A stretch of 64,000 nt of DNA from Pseudanabaena sp. M085S1SP2A07QC (GCA_020404895.1 JADBWK010000017.1:16489-80488), one strand, 5' to 3'. Counted from the first letter of the stretch, positions 50,450-59,381 are shown. A program made the numbers and translations. Notes: generated from the letters alone by a model not told the origin.

Positions 50450-51310
50450 TTAAGCGTTAGCTTTACTCTTAAGATGACCTAAAAGGCTTTGTAAAAATGC
50501 ATTGCTCGGAGCTGAAGAATTGGAGCTTACCGATGAGCTTAACATTGACATTTCTAGCTCTTGTTTCCGTGGTGGCACTGCTACATCAATAAAGGGAACT
50601 TCTTCTACCAGTCCCACAGTCATTAATCGAAAAGCAACCTGTTGGAGCTTGTTAAGAGGCAATTTTAATTGCTTAGCAATATGCTGAATCGAGACATCTC
50701 CATTTGTAAACTCCCACACCTGCGATTCTAGTTGATTCAGGCGTAATTGGGGTTTACCAGTAATTGTACTGACAACCCCTGACGATGCCTCTGGAAGCTT
50801 ATCTAAAAGCATAGTCCAGTCTTTTAAAGCTCGTAAACCAGCTAAGGTCACTTCACTAGGTGGAGCCTTTAACCCCGTCAATTCCGTAATAGGCGCTACT
50901 ACTTTAGCCTCAAACTGAAACTGTCCATCTTGCAACTCGAATAGTTTGCAAACCTGTTGTAACACCTGCTGACTAAACATCAATTTCAGTTGTTCTGATT
51001 CTAGCAAACCCTGTTTTTTCAAGTATAGTCCTGCGGGTTGATCGATGGCACATAATTCTGTAATACGGGATGCAAATCTAGAACTCACCCATCCCCTCTG
51101 TTGAATCATCGACAACAACCCATGTCCATCAATCCTATCTCCCGCAGCAATGATATATCCTTGTTTAAACCAAATGCGAAATATCTTGCCTGGATACGAT
51201 GGATTTTGAGAGCGTTCTTGAATACTTAAACGCCCTGTCTTATTTCCCTGTTCAAGCAGTCGAAAGATCTCTGGAAGGGAGAATTCGGATAGATATCCTG
51301 AAATAGCCAT
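50450..51310 (-). CDS. DUF4388/PATAN-like protein
   Basis: 286 residues. The start GYLSEFSLPEIFRLLEQGNKTGRLSI is the DUF4388 signature, related to the N-terminal region of PatA-type (PATAN) regulators. A helical middle and a winged-helix-like segment (about 185-240; VWEFTNGDVSIQHIAKQLKLP) follow, then a Ser-rich tail. PATAN proteins in Synechocystis bind pilus motor ATPases during phototaxis. It is the last gene of a minus-strand run with a GTPase and a roadblock protein, so a role in pilus polarity or chemosensing is plausible. Confidence 0.8.
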   Translation of the reverse strand: MAISGYLSEFSLPEIFRLLEQGNKTGRLSIQERSQNPSYPGKIFRIWFKQGYIIAAGDRIDGHGLLSMIQQRGWVSSRFASRITELCAIDQPAGLYLKKQGLLESEQLKLMFSQQVLQQVCKLFELQDGQFQFEAKVVAPITELTGLKAPPSEVTLAGLRALKDWTMLLDKLPEASSGVVSTITGKPQLRLNQLESQVWEFTNGDVSIQHIAKQLKLPLNKLQQVAFRLMTVGLVEEVPFIDVAVPPRKQELEMSMLSSSVSSNSSAPSNAFLQSLLGHLKSKANA

Positions 51311-51386
51311 GACTTAACTCCTTTGATTATGCAAAAAATCAGAATAAAAGAAACAGAATAAAAGAAAGTGAAACAACTAGGACTGC

Positions 51387-51926
51387 CTAGACCAAACAAC
51401 CTTGCATGGAATGCTGAATCAGGGTAACAATGGCTTGAGCAACTGATGATTGTTCATTAGCATTAACAGTTATGAACGGAGGACGGGTTTTAGGGTCGAT
51501 GTACCCTAGTGCGAGCGCAATGTTGTCTGACTGCCAAGCATTGGGGCAGTCCGCATGAGTTAGTCCGATCACCATTGGCAACTTTTGCCGTTGATTCATA
51601 AAGCTAGCTATTCGACGGGCATAGCGAAACTCGGCTGGACGATGTGCAGCAACAAGCAAGACATAGGCTTGGGCTTGCTTAATCAAAATCTCCCACATGA
51701 AGTCAAATCGGGATTGTCCAGGAGTTCCATATAAATGGAGGACCATTTCTGACCCAAACTGCAAGCGACCAAAATCAAAGGCAACAGTGGTTTTGGGTTT
51801 CAATTCTGCGGTTTCATCAGTTGCTTGACGATCAGTGTCAACAACTTCAATTTCACTGATAGTTCTGATAAAGGTAGACTTTCCAGCACCGACTGGTCCA
51901 GTCACAACCAAACGCATAATTTCCAT
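51387..51926 (-). CDS. Ras-like small GTPase (MglA-related)
   Basis: About 179 residues. P-loop GPVGAGKSTFIRT, G2 region with TTVAFDFGRL, G3 HLYGTPGQSRFDFMW and G4-like GLTHADC. The GTPGQ G3 with Thr before Pro is typical of bacterial MglA-like proteins linked to roadblock partners. The G4 motif is not the normal NKxD, so nucleotide specificity may differ. It lies directly after the roadblock gene on the strand, as MglA does with MglB. Start ATG 51926 is preferred to TTG 51935; ATG 51917 is also possible. Confidence 0.85.
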   Translation of the reverse strand: MEIMRLVVTGPVGAGKSTFIRTISEIEVVDTDRQATDETAELKPKTTVAFDFGRLQFGSEMVLHLYGTPGQSRFDFMWEILIKQAQAYVLLVAAHRPAEFRYARRIASFMNQRQKLPMVIGLTHADCPNAWQSDNIALALGYIDPKTRPPFITVNANEQSSVAQAIVTLIQHSMQGCLV

Positions 51927-52033
51927 AATGTTCAAGTGAATGACTGCAAAGTTTAATGCAGATAAATTGCAAGTTACGATGCTCTATTTATATCTGCATT
52001 AATACCATCGGTTGCTCAGCATTAACCAAACCA

Positions 52034-52405
52034 TTATTTTAAAATCTGTTTGATTTCAGAAACAATCCGCTTAATTTCCAGCATCAACATCCCCTGCTTT
52101 GCTTTTTGATCAGCTAATACTAGAAGTACTGCATCTTCCCCACAGCTGATCAAAATACCGTAGCCCTTGTCACCTTCAACATAGATACGCTCAATGATAC
52201 CTCTAGCTAATTCTTGCCCAATTCTCTCTCCCAAAGACAGCATGGCAGCAGACATAGCCGATACTCGTTCTTCATCCATTGCACCTGGCAAAGTCGAAGT
52301 CAATGGTAAACCATCGGGAGTGACAAGTGCAACACCTTGAACATCACTGGTTCCACTTACAAAGTCTTGTAAAACGAGGTTAAGCTTTTCGATATTAATT
52401 GCCAC
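52034..52405 (-). CDS. Roadblock/LC7 domain protein (MglB-like)
   Basis: 123 residues, a single roadblock domain: LNLVLQDFVSGTSDVQGVALVTPDGLPL, AMSAAMLSLGERI and GYGILISCGEDAVLLVLAD. Roadblock proteins act as GTPase-activating or scaffold partners of small Ras-like GTPases. Next to the GTPase gene this strongly suggests a functional pair. ATG start with AGGAGA upstream. Confidence 0.9.
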   Translation of the reverse strand: MAINIEKLNLVLQDFVSGTSDVQGVALVTPDGLPLTSTLPGAMDEERVSAMSAAMLSLGERIGQELARGIIERIYVEGDKGYGILISCGEDAVLLVLADQKAKQGMLMLEIKRIVSEIKQILK

Positions 52406-52512
52406 GATAAAATTCTCCTGATAAATATAAATACTACGATTGATAATTGATTCTGCTTAGTGGTTTTCAGAAAGACTACTATTCAATTCAGAACTATTAG
52501 AGATATGAGTTT

Positions 52513-52989
52513 TTAGGCTAGGAACTCAAACTCAATAACATCATGAGAACCGCCACGCAGAACTGATTCTATTTGCTTACCGCGAAGACGCTTGCCAGTG
52601 ACTTTTTCTAGAACCCCTTGTACTGCTCCAAGTGTAAATGTTAGTTTGCGAGGAGATCCTTGAGGCTCACCAACAGAGCAAATTGTTTCACTACAGTAAG
52701 CTAAGATCGTTTCTCCCGATTCGACAATTTTGTCGATAATGCAAAGTCTGGTGCCATCTTTGCCTAATGCTGCCTGAAGCATTGGAACAAGTTCCGTGTT
52801 AGTAAGACCTTTTCCCTCAAGACCAAGCTGTTCAGCTACTTGATTGCCACGGTTACGACCAGCAGATATTAGAGCGATCGCAGCGGCTTTTTCTCCCAAT
52901 GCTTCTTCAGTACCCACAACTACTGCTTTGAAGCAAACTATACTACTGAAATCACCAAGTTCATTACGCATTTGTGAAGTATTGGACAT
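52513..52989 (-). CDS. V4R-like conserved protein, first gene of the GTPase operon
   Basis: 158 residues, no clear catalytic motif. The C-terminal half (RKLTFTLGAVQGVLEKVTGK, KQIESVLRGGSHDVIEFEF) has the pattern of V4R/hydrocarbon-binding domains, which often sense small ligands. I am moderately sure of that fold. It contains four Cys (in SIVCFK, TRLCII, ILAYCSE and ETICSV). It leads the cluster V4R-like, roadblock, GTPase, DUF4388, with gaps of 75-110 bp, and may be the sensory input of that module. Confidence 0.55.
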   Translation of the reverse strand: MSNTSQMRNELGDFSSIVCFKAVVVGTEEALGEKAAAIALISAGRNRGNQVAEQLGLEGKGLTNTELVPMLQAALGKDGTRLCIIDKIVESGETILAYCSETICSVGEPQGSPRKLTFTLGAVQGVLEKVTGKRLRGKQIESVLRGGSHDVIEFEFLA

Positions 52990-53447
52990 AGTAAAACCTA
53001 AATATTTTCATTGACTTGTAAAGTATACCTTCATCTTGAAAGTATCAAAAATACTATTTTTGTGAAGTCACATGTACTCTATTCCCATTAGAAAATATTC
53101 ATTGGAAACGTTGATATACAGTCACATTATTTCCTATCTATGGAACTAAATTCCATTCCACTGCCAGATAAGAACAATTTTAGTAATTTTGTTTCTTACG
53201 CCATCTACTCTAGAGGCTATAGCTAGCTACAGTGTCAAGGGGGGCAAAAAAAGTTGCTATTATAAAAACTTATAAATCATTTCAATAGATTTTAATCAAT
53301 GCTTTTTTCTATAGCAATATTGAGATAATATATACCAAAGCACAAAATAGCGTAGCTATTTTGTGCTTTTAAAACCCTTACATGGTTTAGGTTTTAATTC
53401 ATAGAAGTGTTGTCACACTTTTGTGAATTGGTATTAAGGGTACTATT
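52990..53447. other. Intergenic region, promoter side of the GTPase operon
   Basis: 458 bp without a supported gene. A perfect palindrome at 53338-53370 (AAAGCACAAAATAGC / GCTATTTTGTGCTTT) is the only strong structure; it may end the MerR-fusion gene. The AT-rich sequence at 52990-53110 probably holds the operon promoter. Confidence 0.5.
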
Positions 53448-54362
53448 TCACTGTGAAATATCAGTTTTAGTAAAATCTGCTCCTGTCAAAATCGCCTCAT
53501 TAAAATTCACACCTCGTAAATTTGCCCCTGTAAAATTTGCCCCCCCTAAATTTGCGGCTGTAAAATTTGCATCTTCTAGATCTGTGCCACTAAGGTCAGC
53601 TCCGAATAATAATGCATCAGTAAAGTCAGCCTTTTGTAAACAAGCTTCACTCATCATTGCACCAGCTAGATTTGCCCCGACAAATTTTGTTGCGATCATT
53701 GAGACCTCACACAAGTCAGACAACATTAATTTGGCATTAGTAAAATCTGCACCACTTAAATTTGCCCCATTGAGTTTTGCGCTGATTAAATTTATTAGTC
53801 TAAAGTCCCGTATACCAACTGAATACATATACAAAACTTCCTGACTAAGATCGGGAAACAGTCTACTGTGATCGTGCTGAGTTCCCTCTAAATCTATTGA
53901 ATTAGAAGATGTACCGATCAAATTGAGTAGAGGGTTTTGGGTAAGATCGACATTGGTAATGTCACTATCAGGTAAAGCTTCGGCAATTAGATCGAGGCGT
54001 TGAGAAATATCCTGTCGTTGAGTCATTAGCTCCTGAATTTGTAAATCCAGTTTATCAAGCTTCTGCTTCACCATCAGTTTGAAGGTTGCATAGGGGATGG
54101 TATGGGCAACTTGTAAATCTAGTAGTTGTTTTATCTCATCAAGAGAAAGTCCAAAAGCTTTGACTCCTTGGATAAATAAAAGACGTTCCAACGCATCTGT
54201 AGAGTAAATTCGATAGCCTTGCTGAGTTCGATGTGGTTTGAGCAATAATTCCAGACGTTCGTAATAGCGAATAGTTTGAACAGGAATTTCAACTAAATTA
54301 CTGAGTTCACCGATTAGCCAACCACGAGCATTACCAACTGGGCTATTTTCAATTGGTTCCAT
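53448..54362 (-). CDS. MerR-type regulator fused to pentapeptide repeats
   Basis: 304 residues. MerR winged helix (about 14-85; LIGELSNLVEIPVQTIRYYERL, GYRIYSTDALERLLFIQGVKAFGLSLDEIK), then a coiled coil (about 100-128) as in MerR dimers. A linker follows, then about 15 pentapeptide repeats (about 190-304; AKLNGANLSGADFTNAKL and so on), which form a right-handed beta-helix. MerR regulators normally carry a small ligand-binding tail. Here the effector part is a DNA-mimic-like or scaffold beta-helix, unusual for the family. Cys residues in the helix could matter. No neighbouring target is obvious. Confidence 0.85.
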   Translation of the reverse strand: MEPIENSPVGNARGWLIGELSNLVEIPVQTIRYYERLELLLKPHRTQQGYRIYSTDALERLLFIQGVKAFGLSLDEIKQLLDLQVAHTIPYATFKLMVKQKLDKLDLQIQELMTQRQDISQRLDLIAEALPDSDITNVDLTQNPLLNLIGTSSNSIDLEGTQHDHSRLFPDLSQEVLYMYSVGIRDFRLINLISAKLNGANLSGADFTNAKLMLSDLCEVSMIATKFVGANLAGAMMSEACLQKADFTDALLFGADLSGTDLEDANFTAANLGGANFTGANLRGVNFNEAILTGADFTKTDISQ

Positions 54363-54460
54363 AACATTTTAGAAACTATTCTAGAACTCATCATATTCAT
54401 AGATATTTTACTATGATATAGCGATCGCTATATCCTTAGCCACTTTTATCAAGACAAATC

Positions 54461-54688
54461 AAAACCCAAATAGTGAGAGGCGGCGCTTTGCGCCGCCTCT
54501 CACTATTTGGGTTTTATGTCCTAACAAGAATGGCGACAGCTATACTTTATCCAAAAACACTAAATAGCTACGCGGTTTTGGGTGTTGGTATAAAAATTGT
54601 TTTTTGAAAGCTAGCCGCAGAATAGCTTTCAAAAAAAAGCAATATTGGGTTTTCCAGTGCCTACTGCGCTGGAAAACCCAATATTGCT
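54461..54688. repeat. Palindromic elements in the gap before the hydrolase operon
   Basis: 54461-54515 is a perfect 55-bp palindrome (AAAACCCAAATAGTGAGAGG, centre GGCGCTTTGCGCC) with flanks ATGTCCTAA and GGCGACAGCTATA shared with other copies. 54602-54636 and 54638-54688 (AGCAATATTGGGTTTTCCAG and complement) follow. They fill most of the 350-bp gap from 54363 to 54712, which has no gene. Confidence 0.75.
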
Positions 54689-54712
54689 TTGATAATTTGC
54701 GCTGTAAATGAC

Positions 54713-55402
54713 CTATGCGATCGCCATTGCTTGAGGTACTAATGCTGAAATCACTGCATCAGAGTCAGCAGTCCAGCCAATAATGCCACCTTGAGCGCGA
54801 AGCATCTCAATGGTTGACGACTTAAATTCTGGGAAATAGCTAGCAGTTCCATCTTCGATCAATAGGCATTCATAGCCGCGATCGTTGGCTTCACGCATTG
54901 TTGTCTGTACGCAAACTTCCGTAGTTACACCTGTAAATAGAAGATGGGTAATATTTTCCTTTTGTAAAATCTCTTCTAAATTTGTCCGACAAAAAGCACC
55001 TTTTCCAGGCTTAATGATTACAATTTCATTCTCTAAAGGTGTAAGTTCAGGAATAGGGTTATTCCCATCTTCACCAGCAATTAAGATTCGACCCATTGCG
55101 CCTTGATCTCCAATCTTGAGATGATCGCCTTGACCACGATTGAGCTTAGAGGGAGGACAATCGGACAGATCAGGTGAGTGCGCTTCAATTGTATGAATGA
55201 CTGGAAAATTAAGCGATCGGAAAGTTTCTAAAAGTTGTTTGACAGTTGGCACAATGCTTTGGAGTTGGGTGACATCATTGCCTAGGGCTTCACCAAATCC
55301 GCCATGCTCTAGAAAATCACGTTGCATATCGATAATCACAAGCGCAACCTTACTATCAGTTGGTAGCTTGTATTCATAGGGCTGAGCAGCGATCGCAGGC
55401 AT
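54713..55402 (-). CDS. Isochorismatase-like cysteine hydrolase (second of the operon)
   Basis: 229 residues. Catalytic triad of the family: Asp25 in VIIDMQRDF, Lys in IKPGKGAF and Cys in [17 protein letters not shown]. The cis-peptide region TGVTTEVC is intact. Members hydrolyse amides or ureides, such as biuret, ureidoacrylate, N-carbamoylsarcosine or nicotinamide. A perfect GAGGAG lies 7 bases before ATG 55402, so the longer frame to 55447 is rejected. Last gene of the operon with a related hydrolase, a cupin and an ABC ATPase. Confidence 0.88.
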   Translation of the reverse strand: MPAIAAQPYEYKLPTDSKVALVIIDMQRDFLEHGGFGEALGNDVTQLQSIVPTVKQLLETFRSLNFPVIHTIEAHSPDLSDCPPSKLNRGQGDHLKIGDQGAMGRILIAGEDGNNPIPELTPLENEIVIIKPGKGAFCRTNLEEILQKENITHLLFTGVTTEVCVQTTMREANDRGYECLLIEDGTASYFPEFKSSTIEMLRAQGGIIGWTADSDAVISALVPQAMAIA

Positions 55403-55473
55403 AAGGTTCTCCTCAATAACATGAGTATAGTTTTTTGGAGTTTTCATTTCGCCTACAGCAAAATGAAAACTGC

Positions 55474-55827
55474 TTATTCATTAATAATTACAGGCTTTTC
55501 CCAGACAATGAGAACTACACATCCTTCTTCGCTAGAGACTTGATGACTAGTATCAGGAGAGTTGATGACTACAGAGCCTTTGGTATATTTGCCATGAGCA
55601 TCGGCTTGTGAACCCGACAAGACAAATATATGTTCGTACCCTGAATGAGAATGATGGGGAACCTTCGCACCTGCTTCATAGCGTAGCAATGCGGCACTTG
55701 CTCCCATATCATTTTTGTATAGAGGGTAGATTTCGACTCCTTGGCGAAATGGCTCCCATGGTAGATCGTCATAGCTAGAACGAGTGAGCAATTCAGGAAA
55801 TACCTGAATTTTTTGATTGATAATCAT
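55474..55827 (-). CDS. Cupin domain protein (ChrR-like)
   Basis: 117 residues, single cupin. The first motif has [16 protein letters not shown] with metal-ligand His/Glu residues and the second has [10 protein letters not shown]. The fold resembles ChrR-type cupins ([14 protein letters not shown]...[13 protein letters not shown]). It may bind a metal or a small molecule, perhaps stabilising an operon product or acting as an enzyme on it. It lies between the ABC ATPase and the second hydrolase. Confidence 0.85.
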   Translation of the reverse strand: MIINQKIQVFPELLTRSSYDDLPWEPFRQGVEIYPLYKNDMGASAALLRYEAGAKVPHHSHSGYEHIFVLSGSQADAHGKYTKGSVVINSPDTSHQVSSEEGCVVLIVWEKPVIINE

Positions 55828-55851
55828 GTTTTTTTAATATACAAGCCCTAA

Positions 55852-55900
55852 GAGATCCCCCAGCCCCCCCCTTTACAAGAGGGGGGGCTGGGGGGGATCT
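55852..55900. repeat. G/C-run inverted repeat inside the hydrolase operon
   Basis: AGATCCCCCAGCCCCCCCC / GGGGGGGCTGGGGGGGATCT around TTTACAAGA, a widespread cyanobacterial intergenic repeat, in the 83-bp gap between the ABC ATPase and the cupin gene. It could attenuate or process the message. Confidence 0.75.
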
Positions 55901-55910
55901 AAAATGTTTT

Positions 55911-57551
55911 CTAATGTCCTGCCATTTTCTGTCCGATCTCAGCGAGATTAGCTTCAGTACTGGCACTTTCGTAAACGAATTTACCATCACTTATGACTAG
56001 AATGCGATCGCTTAAAGTCAAAATCTCATCAAGATCTTCGCTGACCAAGAGTACAGCTACACCGCGATTCCGAGCTTCTACAATTTGATTGTGAATATAC
56101 TCAACCGCCGCAAAGTCTAAACCAAAGACGGGATTTGCCACAATCAATAATTTGATTTTCTCGGCAGAAAGCTCTCTCGCAAGAACAGTACGCTGCACAT
56201 TACCACCTGAGAGATTACCGACAGGGGTTTCAGGCGATGGTGTTTTGATCGAGAATACCTTAATCAAGTTCTTAGCAGTTTCGCGAATTGCCTTAAATAG
56301 CAGTAAAATTCCAGCTTTAGCTTGTGGAGTTCGATCAAAGGTTCTTAAAGCCAGATTCTCCGCGACGCTCATATGGGGGACACAGGCGTTTCGCAGAGGT
56401 TCTTCGGGCAGTGAGAATACCTGATGGCTATACATTTCCTTGCGCGTTGCATAGTAGCGATCGCCGTTGACAAAAACTTCGCCAGAGGTAGGGATACGCT
56501 GACCAGAGAGAACTTCCACTAGTTCTCTCTGACCATTGCCTGACACCCCAGCGATACCGACAATTTCACCGCTTTTGATGTTTAAATCAACACCAGCAAC
56601 AGCTTCTAAACCATTGTCGCGATCGGCATGGATATTCCGCACCTCAAGAACTAGATTATCTGTTGCAACTTCAGTTTTAATAACCTTTCGTGCTTCTTTG
56701 GCTTCACCGAGCATCATTGCCGCCATATCCGAGACTGATAGATCTTTAGTAGAACCTGTCCCTGCAAATTTGCCTTTACGCAGCACCGTGACATTATCGG
56801 CAAAGGTCGTAATCTCACGGAACTTGTGACTGATCATCAAGACGCTCAAACGTCCTGCGGTGACTTCCTCGCGCAAAAGTCCTAACACTTCATCAGCTTC
56901 TTGAGGAGTCAAAACGGATGTTGGTTCATCAAGAATGAGAATGCGACTCTTGAGATAAAGTTGTTTGAGGATTTCTAACTTTTGCTTTTGACCAGCAGCC
57001 AGTTGTGAGATTGGGGTATTGAGATCGATTTTGAAAGGAGCCGAAGCCATAAATGCTTCTAGCTTTTCTAATTCATTCTTCCAATTAATGACCGTCGGGG
57101 TGTCAGGACGCACCAACAAAAGGTTTTCTGCAACTGTCATTGCAGGCACAACAGTAAAATGTTGATAAACCATACCAATACCATAGTTATAAGCATCGCG
57201 GGGACTATGGATATCGCGGGAATGTTTATTAATCAAAATATCGCCATGAGTGGCACTATGGAAGCCCATAATGCACTTGACTAAAGTACTCTTGCCTGCG
57301 CCATTTTCACCAAGTAAGGCATGAAAAGTTCCGGGGGCAAGCTTAAGTGATACGTTGTCAACTGCCACGAAAGAACCAAATCTCTTAGAGATATTTACTA
57401 GCTCTAGTTCAGGTGGTAAGTGCGATCTCAGGGTATCAGCGGAAACACTAGATGGAATAGTCAAGGGTGGTATCGACTCTCTCATAGATTCTTCTTCAAC
57501 CAGATTATCAGCAAGATTGCTTTCAAGATCGTCAGGCATCGGTTTTTCCAT
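55911..57551 (-). CDS. ABC ATPase of the sugar/nucleoside (RbsA/YufO) type
   Basis: About 546 residues with two ABC domains. First: Walker A GENGAGKSTLVKC, signature LAAGQKQKLEILK, Walker B LILDEPTSVL. Second: degenerate Walker A GVSGNGQRELVEV, signature LSGGNVQRTVLAREL. This is the RbsA/YufO pattern; YufO-type ATPases work with BMP-family lipoproteins on nucleosides and related compounds. No binding protein or permease is adjacent, so the rest of the transporter must be elsewhere or lost. The frame opens at TTG 57569, but ATG 57551 is preferred. It follows the first hydrolase by 36 bp. Confidence 0.88.
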   Translation of the reverse strand: MEKPMPDDLESNLADNLVEEESMRESIPPLTIPSSVSADTLRSHLPPELELVNISKRFGSFVAVDNVSLKLAPGTFHALLGENGAGKSTLVKCIMGFHSATHGDILINKHSRDIHSPRDAYNYGIGMVYQHFTVVPAMTVAENLLLVRPDTPTVINWKNELEKLEAFMASAPFKIDLNTPISQLAAGQKQKLEILKQLYLKSRILILDEPTSVLTPQEADEVLGLLREEVTAGRLSVLMISHKFREITTFADNVTVLRKGKFAGTGSTKDLSVSDMAAMMLGEAKEARKVIKTEVATDNLVLEVRNIHADRDNGLEAVAGVDLNIKSGEIVGIAGVSGNGQRELVEVLSGQRIPTSGEVFVNGDRYYATRKEMYSHQVFSLPEEPLRNACVPHMSVAENLALRTFDRTPQAKAGILLLFKAIRETAKNLIKVFSIKTPSPETPVGNLSGGNVQRTVLARELSAEKIKLLIVANPVFGLDFAAVEYIHNQIVEARNRGVAVLLVSEDLDEILTLSDRILVISDGKFVYESASTEANLAEIGQKMAGH

Positions 57552-57587
57552 AGCAACGTAACTACTCAAAGCATTTTGATAATTTAA

Positions 57588-58271
57588 CTAGAAATTTTGC
57601 GCGATCGCTGTAGTCAATGTTTCAGAATCACTGACTGCACCGAATACGCCGCCTTGCATTTCGATCATTTTTAGCGCTGCAAGATGATTGCCATAGTCCG
57701 TAGCACCTGTGCAATCAGACAACATCAGGCATTCATAGCCGCGATCATTGGCATCACGCATGGTTGTATGGACGCAAACGTCGGTAGTAATCCCTGACAA
57801 GATAATATTTTGAATGCCATTGCGTTTTAAAAGCAAATCGAGATCGGTGGCATAGAATGAGCCTTTGCCAGGTTTGTCGATAATCGGTTCACCTGCGATC
57901 GGGTAAAGCTCTGGAATGATATCCCAACCTTTTTCACCACGAACTAAGATTTTGCCACAGGGACCTTCATCACCAATTCCTGCACCAATTCTTTGCGATC
58001 GCCAGCGCTTATTTTCAGGTAAATCTGATAAGTCGGGACGATGACCTTCGCGAGTATGAATGATTAGAAAGCCTTTTTCGCGAAATAGGGTCAGGACTTT
58101 TTTAATTGGCTCGATGGGGGCGCGGGTGAGTGAGAGGTCATAGCCCATTTTGTCTACATAGCCGCCGACACCGCAAAAGTCTGTCTGCATATCGATGATG
58201 ATCAGGGCAGTATTGTCTGGTCTGAGGTCACCATTGTAGGGGTAAGGATAGGGCGTGGAGTTAATATGCAT
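57588..58271 (-). CDS. Isochorismatase-like cysteine hydrolase, possibly biuret-type
   Basis: 227 residues from Met58271; the frame extends 11 codons upstream to ATG 58304. Triad: Asp in [12 protein letters not shown], Lys in [10 protein letters not shown] and Cys in [17 protein letters not shown]. Blocks [37 protein letters not shown] and [14 protein letters not shown] recall bacterial biuret hydrolase (BiuH) as I remember it. That is a lead, not a firm assignment. The neighbouring paralogue at 54713 and a transporter ATPase suggest uptake and stepwise hydrolysis of a nitrogen-rich compound. Confidence 0.85.
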   Translation of the reverse strand: MHINSTPYPYPYNGDLRPDNTALIIIDMQTDFCGVGGYVDKMGYDLSLTRAPIEPIKKVLTLFREKGFLIIHTREGHRPDLSDLPENKRWRSQRIGAGIGDEGPCGKILVRGEKGWDIIPELYPIAGEPIIDKPGKGSFYATDLDLLLKRNGIQNIILSGITTDVCVHTTMRDANDRGYECLMLSDCTGATDYGNHLAALKMIEMQGGVFGAVSDSETLTTAIAQNF

Positions 58272-58395
58272 AAGCGATTTTTTTAAGATTAATACAAATT
58301 GCATTGTAGATTTGTATTAATTGTTGAGGATCTGGTTAGCCCAGACTGTTACTCAGAAACTTATAGCGATCGCAGCTTTAATCTGCCAAACAAAA

Positions 58396-59001
58396 ATGAA
58401 AACATTTTATCCTGAAAATCGACAACAGTGGCGAGAGTGGTTAGATAAAAATCATGATATTGAAAGTTCTGTTTGGTTAATCTATTACAAAAAAAGCAGT
58501 GGCAAATCTTCCATAACGTACAGTGATGCGGTAGACGAAGCGCTCTGTTTTGGATGAATAGATAGCAAGGTAAAGTCTATTGATGCAGAAAAGTATATGC
58601 AATTTTTTTGTGTCAGAAAACCGAATGGTGTTTGGCCTAAGTTGAATAAAGAAAAGGTTGCTAGTCTGATTGAGAAGGGATTGATGACAAGTGTGGGATT
58701 GGAAGCGATCGCGATCGCAAAAAGTAATGGCTCTTGGAACATTCTTGATGCAGTTGAAGATTTAATCATTCCCGATGACTTGATGACAGCATTATCTTCC
58801 AATCTAGTGGCAAAAGAATATTTTTTGAATTTAAGTCGAACTGACAAGCGAAATCTTTTGCAATGGATAACCTTAGCGAAAAGGGAAGAGACGAGGCAAA
58901 AACTGCTTGGGCTTTCTCTTATTTTCCGCAGAAAACAAAAGAAAGCCCAAGCAGTTTTGAGGGTAACCGCCAGTAAAATATCACTTGGTCGTCACACATA
59001 G
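58396..59001 (+). pseudogene. YdeI-like gene with nonsense mutation and rewritten C-terminus
   Basis: ATG 58396 starts a YdeI/OmpD-associated-type sequence (FYPENRQQWREWLDKNHD, EALCFG), then TGA at 58555-58557 replaces what should be Trp (GWIDSK becomes G-stop-IDSK). The same frame continues as KYMQFFCVRKPNGVWPKLNK to FLNLSRTDKRNLLQW. After REETRQK the family C-terminus is replaced by sequence from a hairpin (arms 58897-58916 and 58941-58959, AACTGCTTGGGCTTTC and complement), ending at 59001. Selenocysteine is unlikely, as no SECIS is seen. Confidence 0.8.
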
Positions 59002-59041
59002 TCTAAAATTTTAATCACATTCGCAATTGGTTATCTCGCTT

Positions 59042-59377
59042 ATGTCAGAAATCATTTCAGAAATTAAATTCGCGATCGAAGGTGATGGCGCGATCGCAGC
59101 GACGGAAGAATTATTAGCAATAGATGGAATTGAAGGTTCCTATGATGTGGATGAGGAGATTCAGCGCGAAGGTGTGATGGCGACGATCGCTTCAATTGTC
59201 GGGATTGCGTCAGGAGCTTTGGCTATTGCTGAACAAATCCGCAAGTGGTATCAGGAATATAAACAAGGTAAGTCAGGCAAGAGGATCGCCAAGGTTTTGA
59301 TTGTCGGGCGCAATGGCGATCGCCTCTTGCTAGAAAATGCGACAATCGAACAAATCCGTAAGGTTTTGGAGAGTTAA
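59042..59377 (+). CDS. EACC1-like small membrane-associated component
   Basis: 111 residues: an acidic N-terminal part (about 1-45), a hydrophobic or weakly transmembrane helix (about 46-66, MATIASIVGIASGALAIAEQI), a basic stretch (RKWYQEYKQGKSGKRI) and a small beta part (KVLIVGRNGDRLLLENATIE). The order matches the effector-associated constant component (EACC1) of bacterial NTP-dependent conflict systems, found next to CHAT proteases and STAND NTPases as here. I am not certain of the family, since the motifs are weak. Its stop is 4 bp before the DUF29 gene, so the three genes are one operon. The frame opens at TTG 59027; ATG 59042 is preferred. Confidence 0.55.
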   Translation: MSEIISEIKFAIEGDGAIAATEELLAIDGIEGSYDVDEEIQREGVMATIASIVGIASGALAIAEQIRKWYQEYKQGKSGKRIAKVLIVGRNGDRLLLENATIEQIRKVLES

Positions 59378-59381
59378 GTTT

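Noticed and set aside
53407..53844. 145-codon plus-strand frame rich in Lys, Ala, Pro and Phe
   Set aside because: It is the antisense of the pentapeptide repeats; its periodic pattern is a shadow of the repeat code.
58555..58557. TGA as selenocysteine codon
   Set aside because: The family has Trp here, no SECIS-like hairpin follows closely and the C-terminus is also damaged, so a nonsense mutation is simpler.
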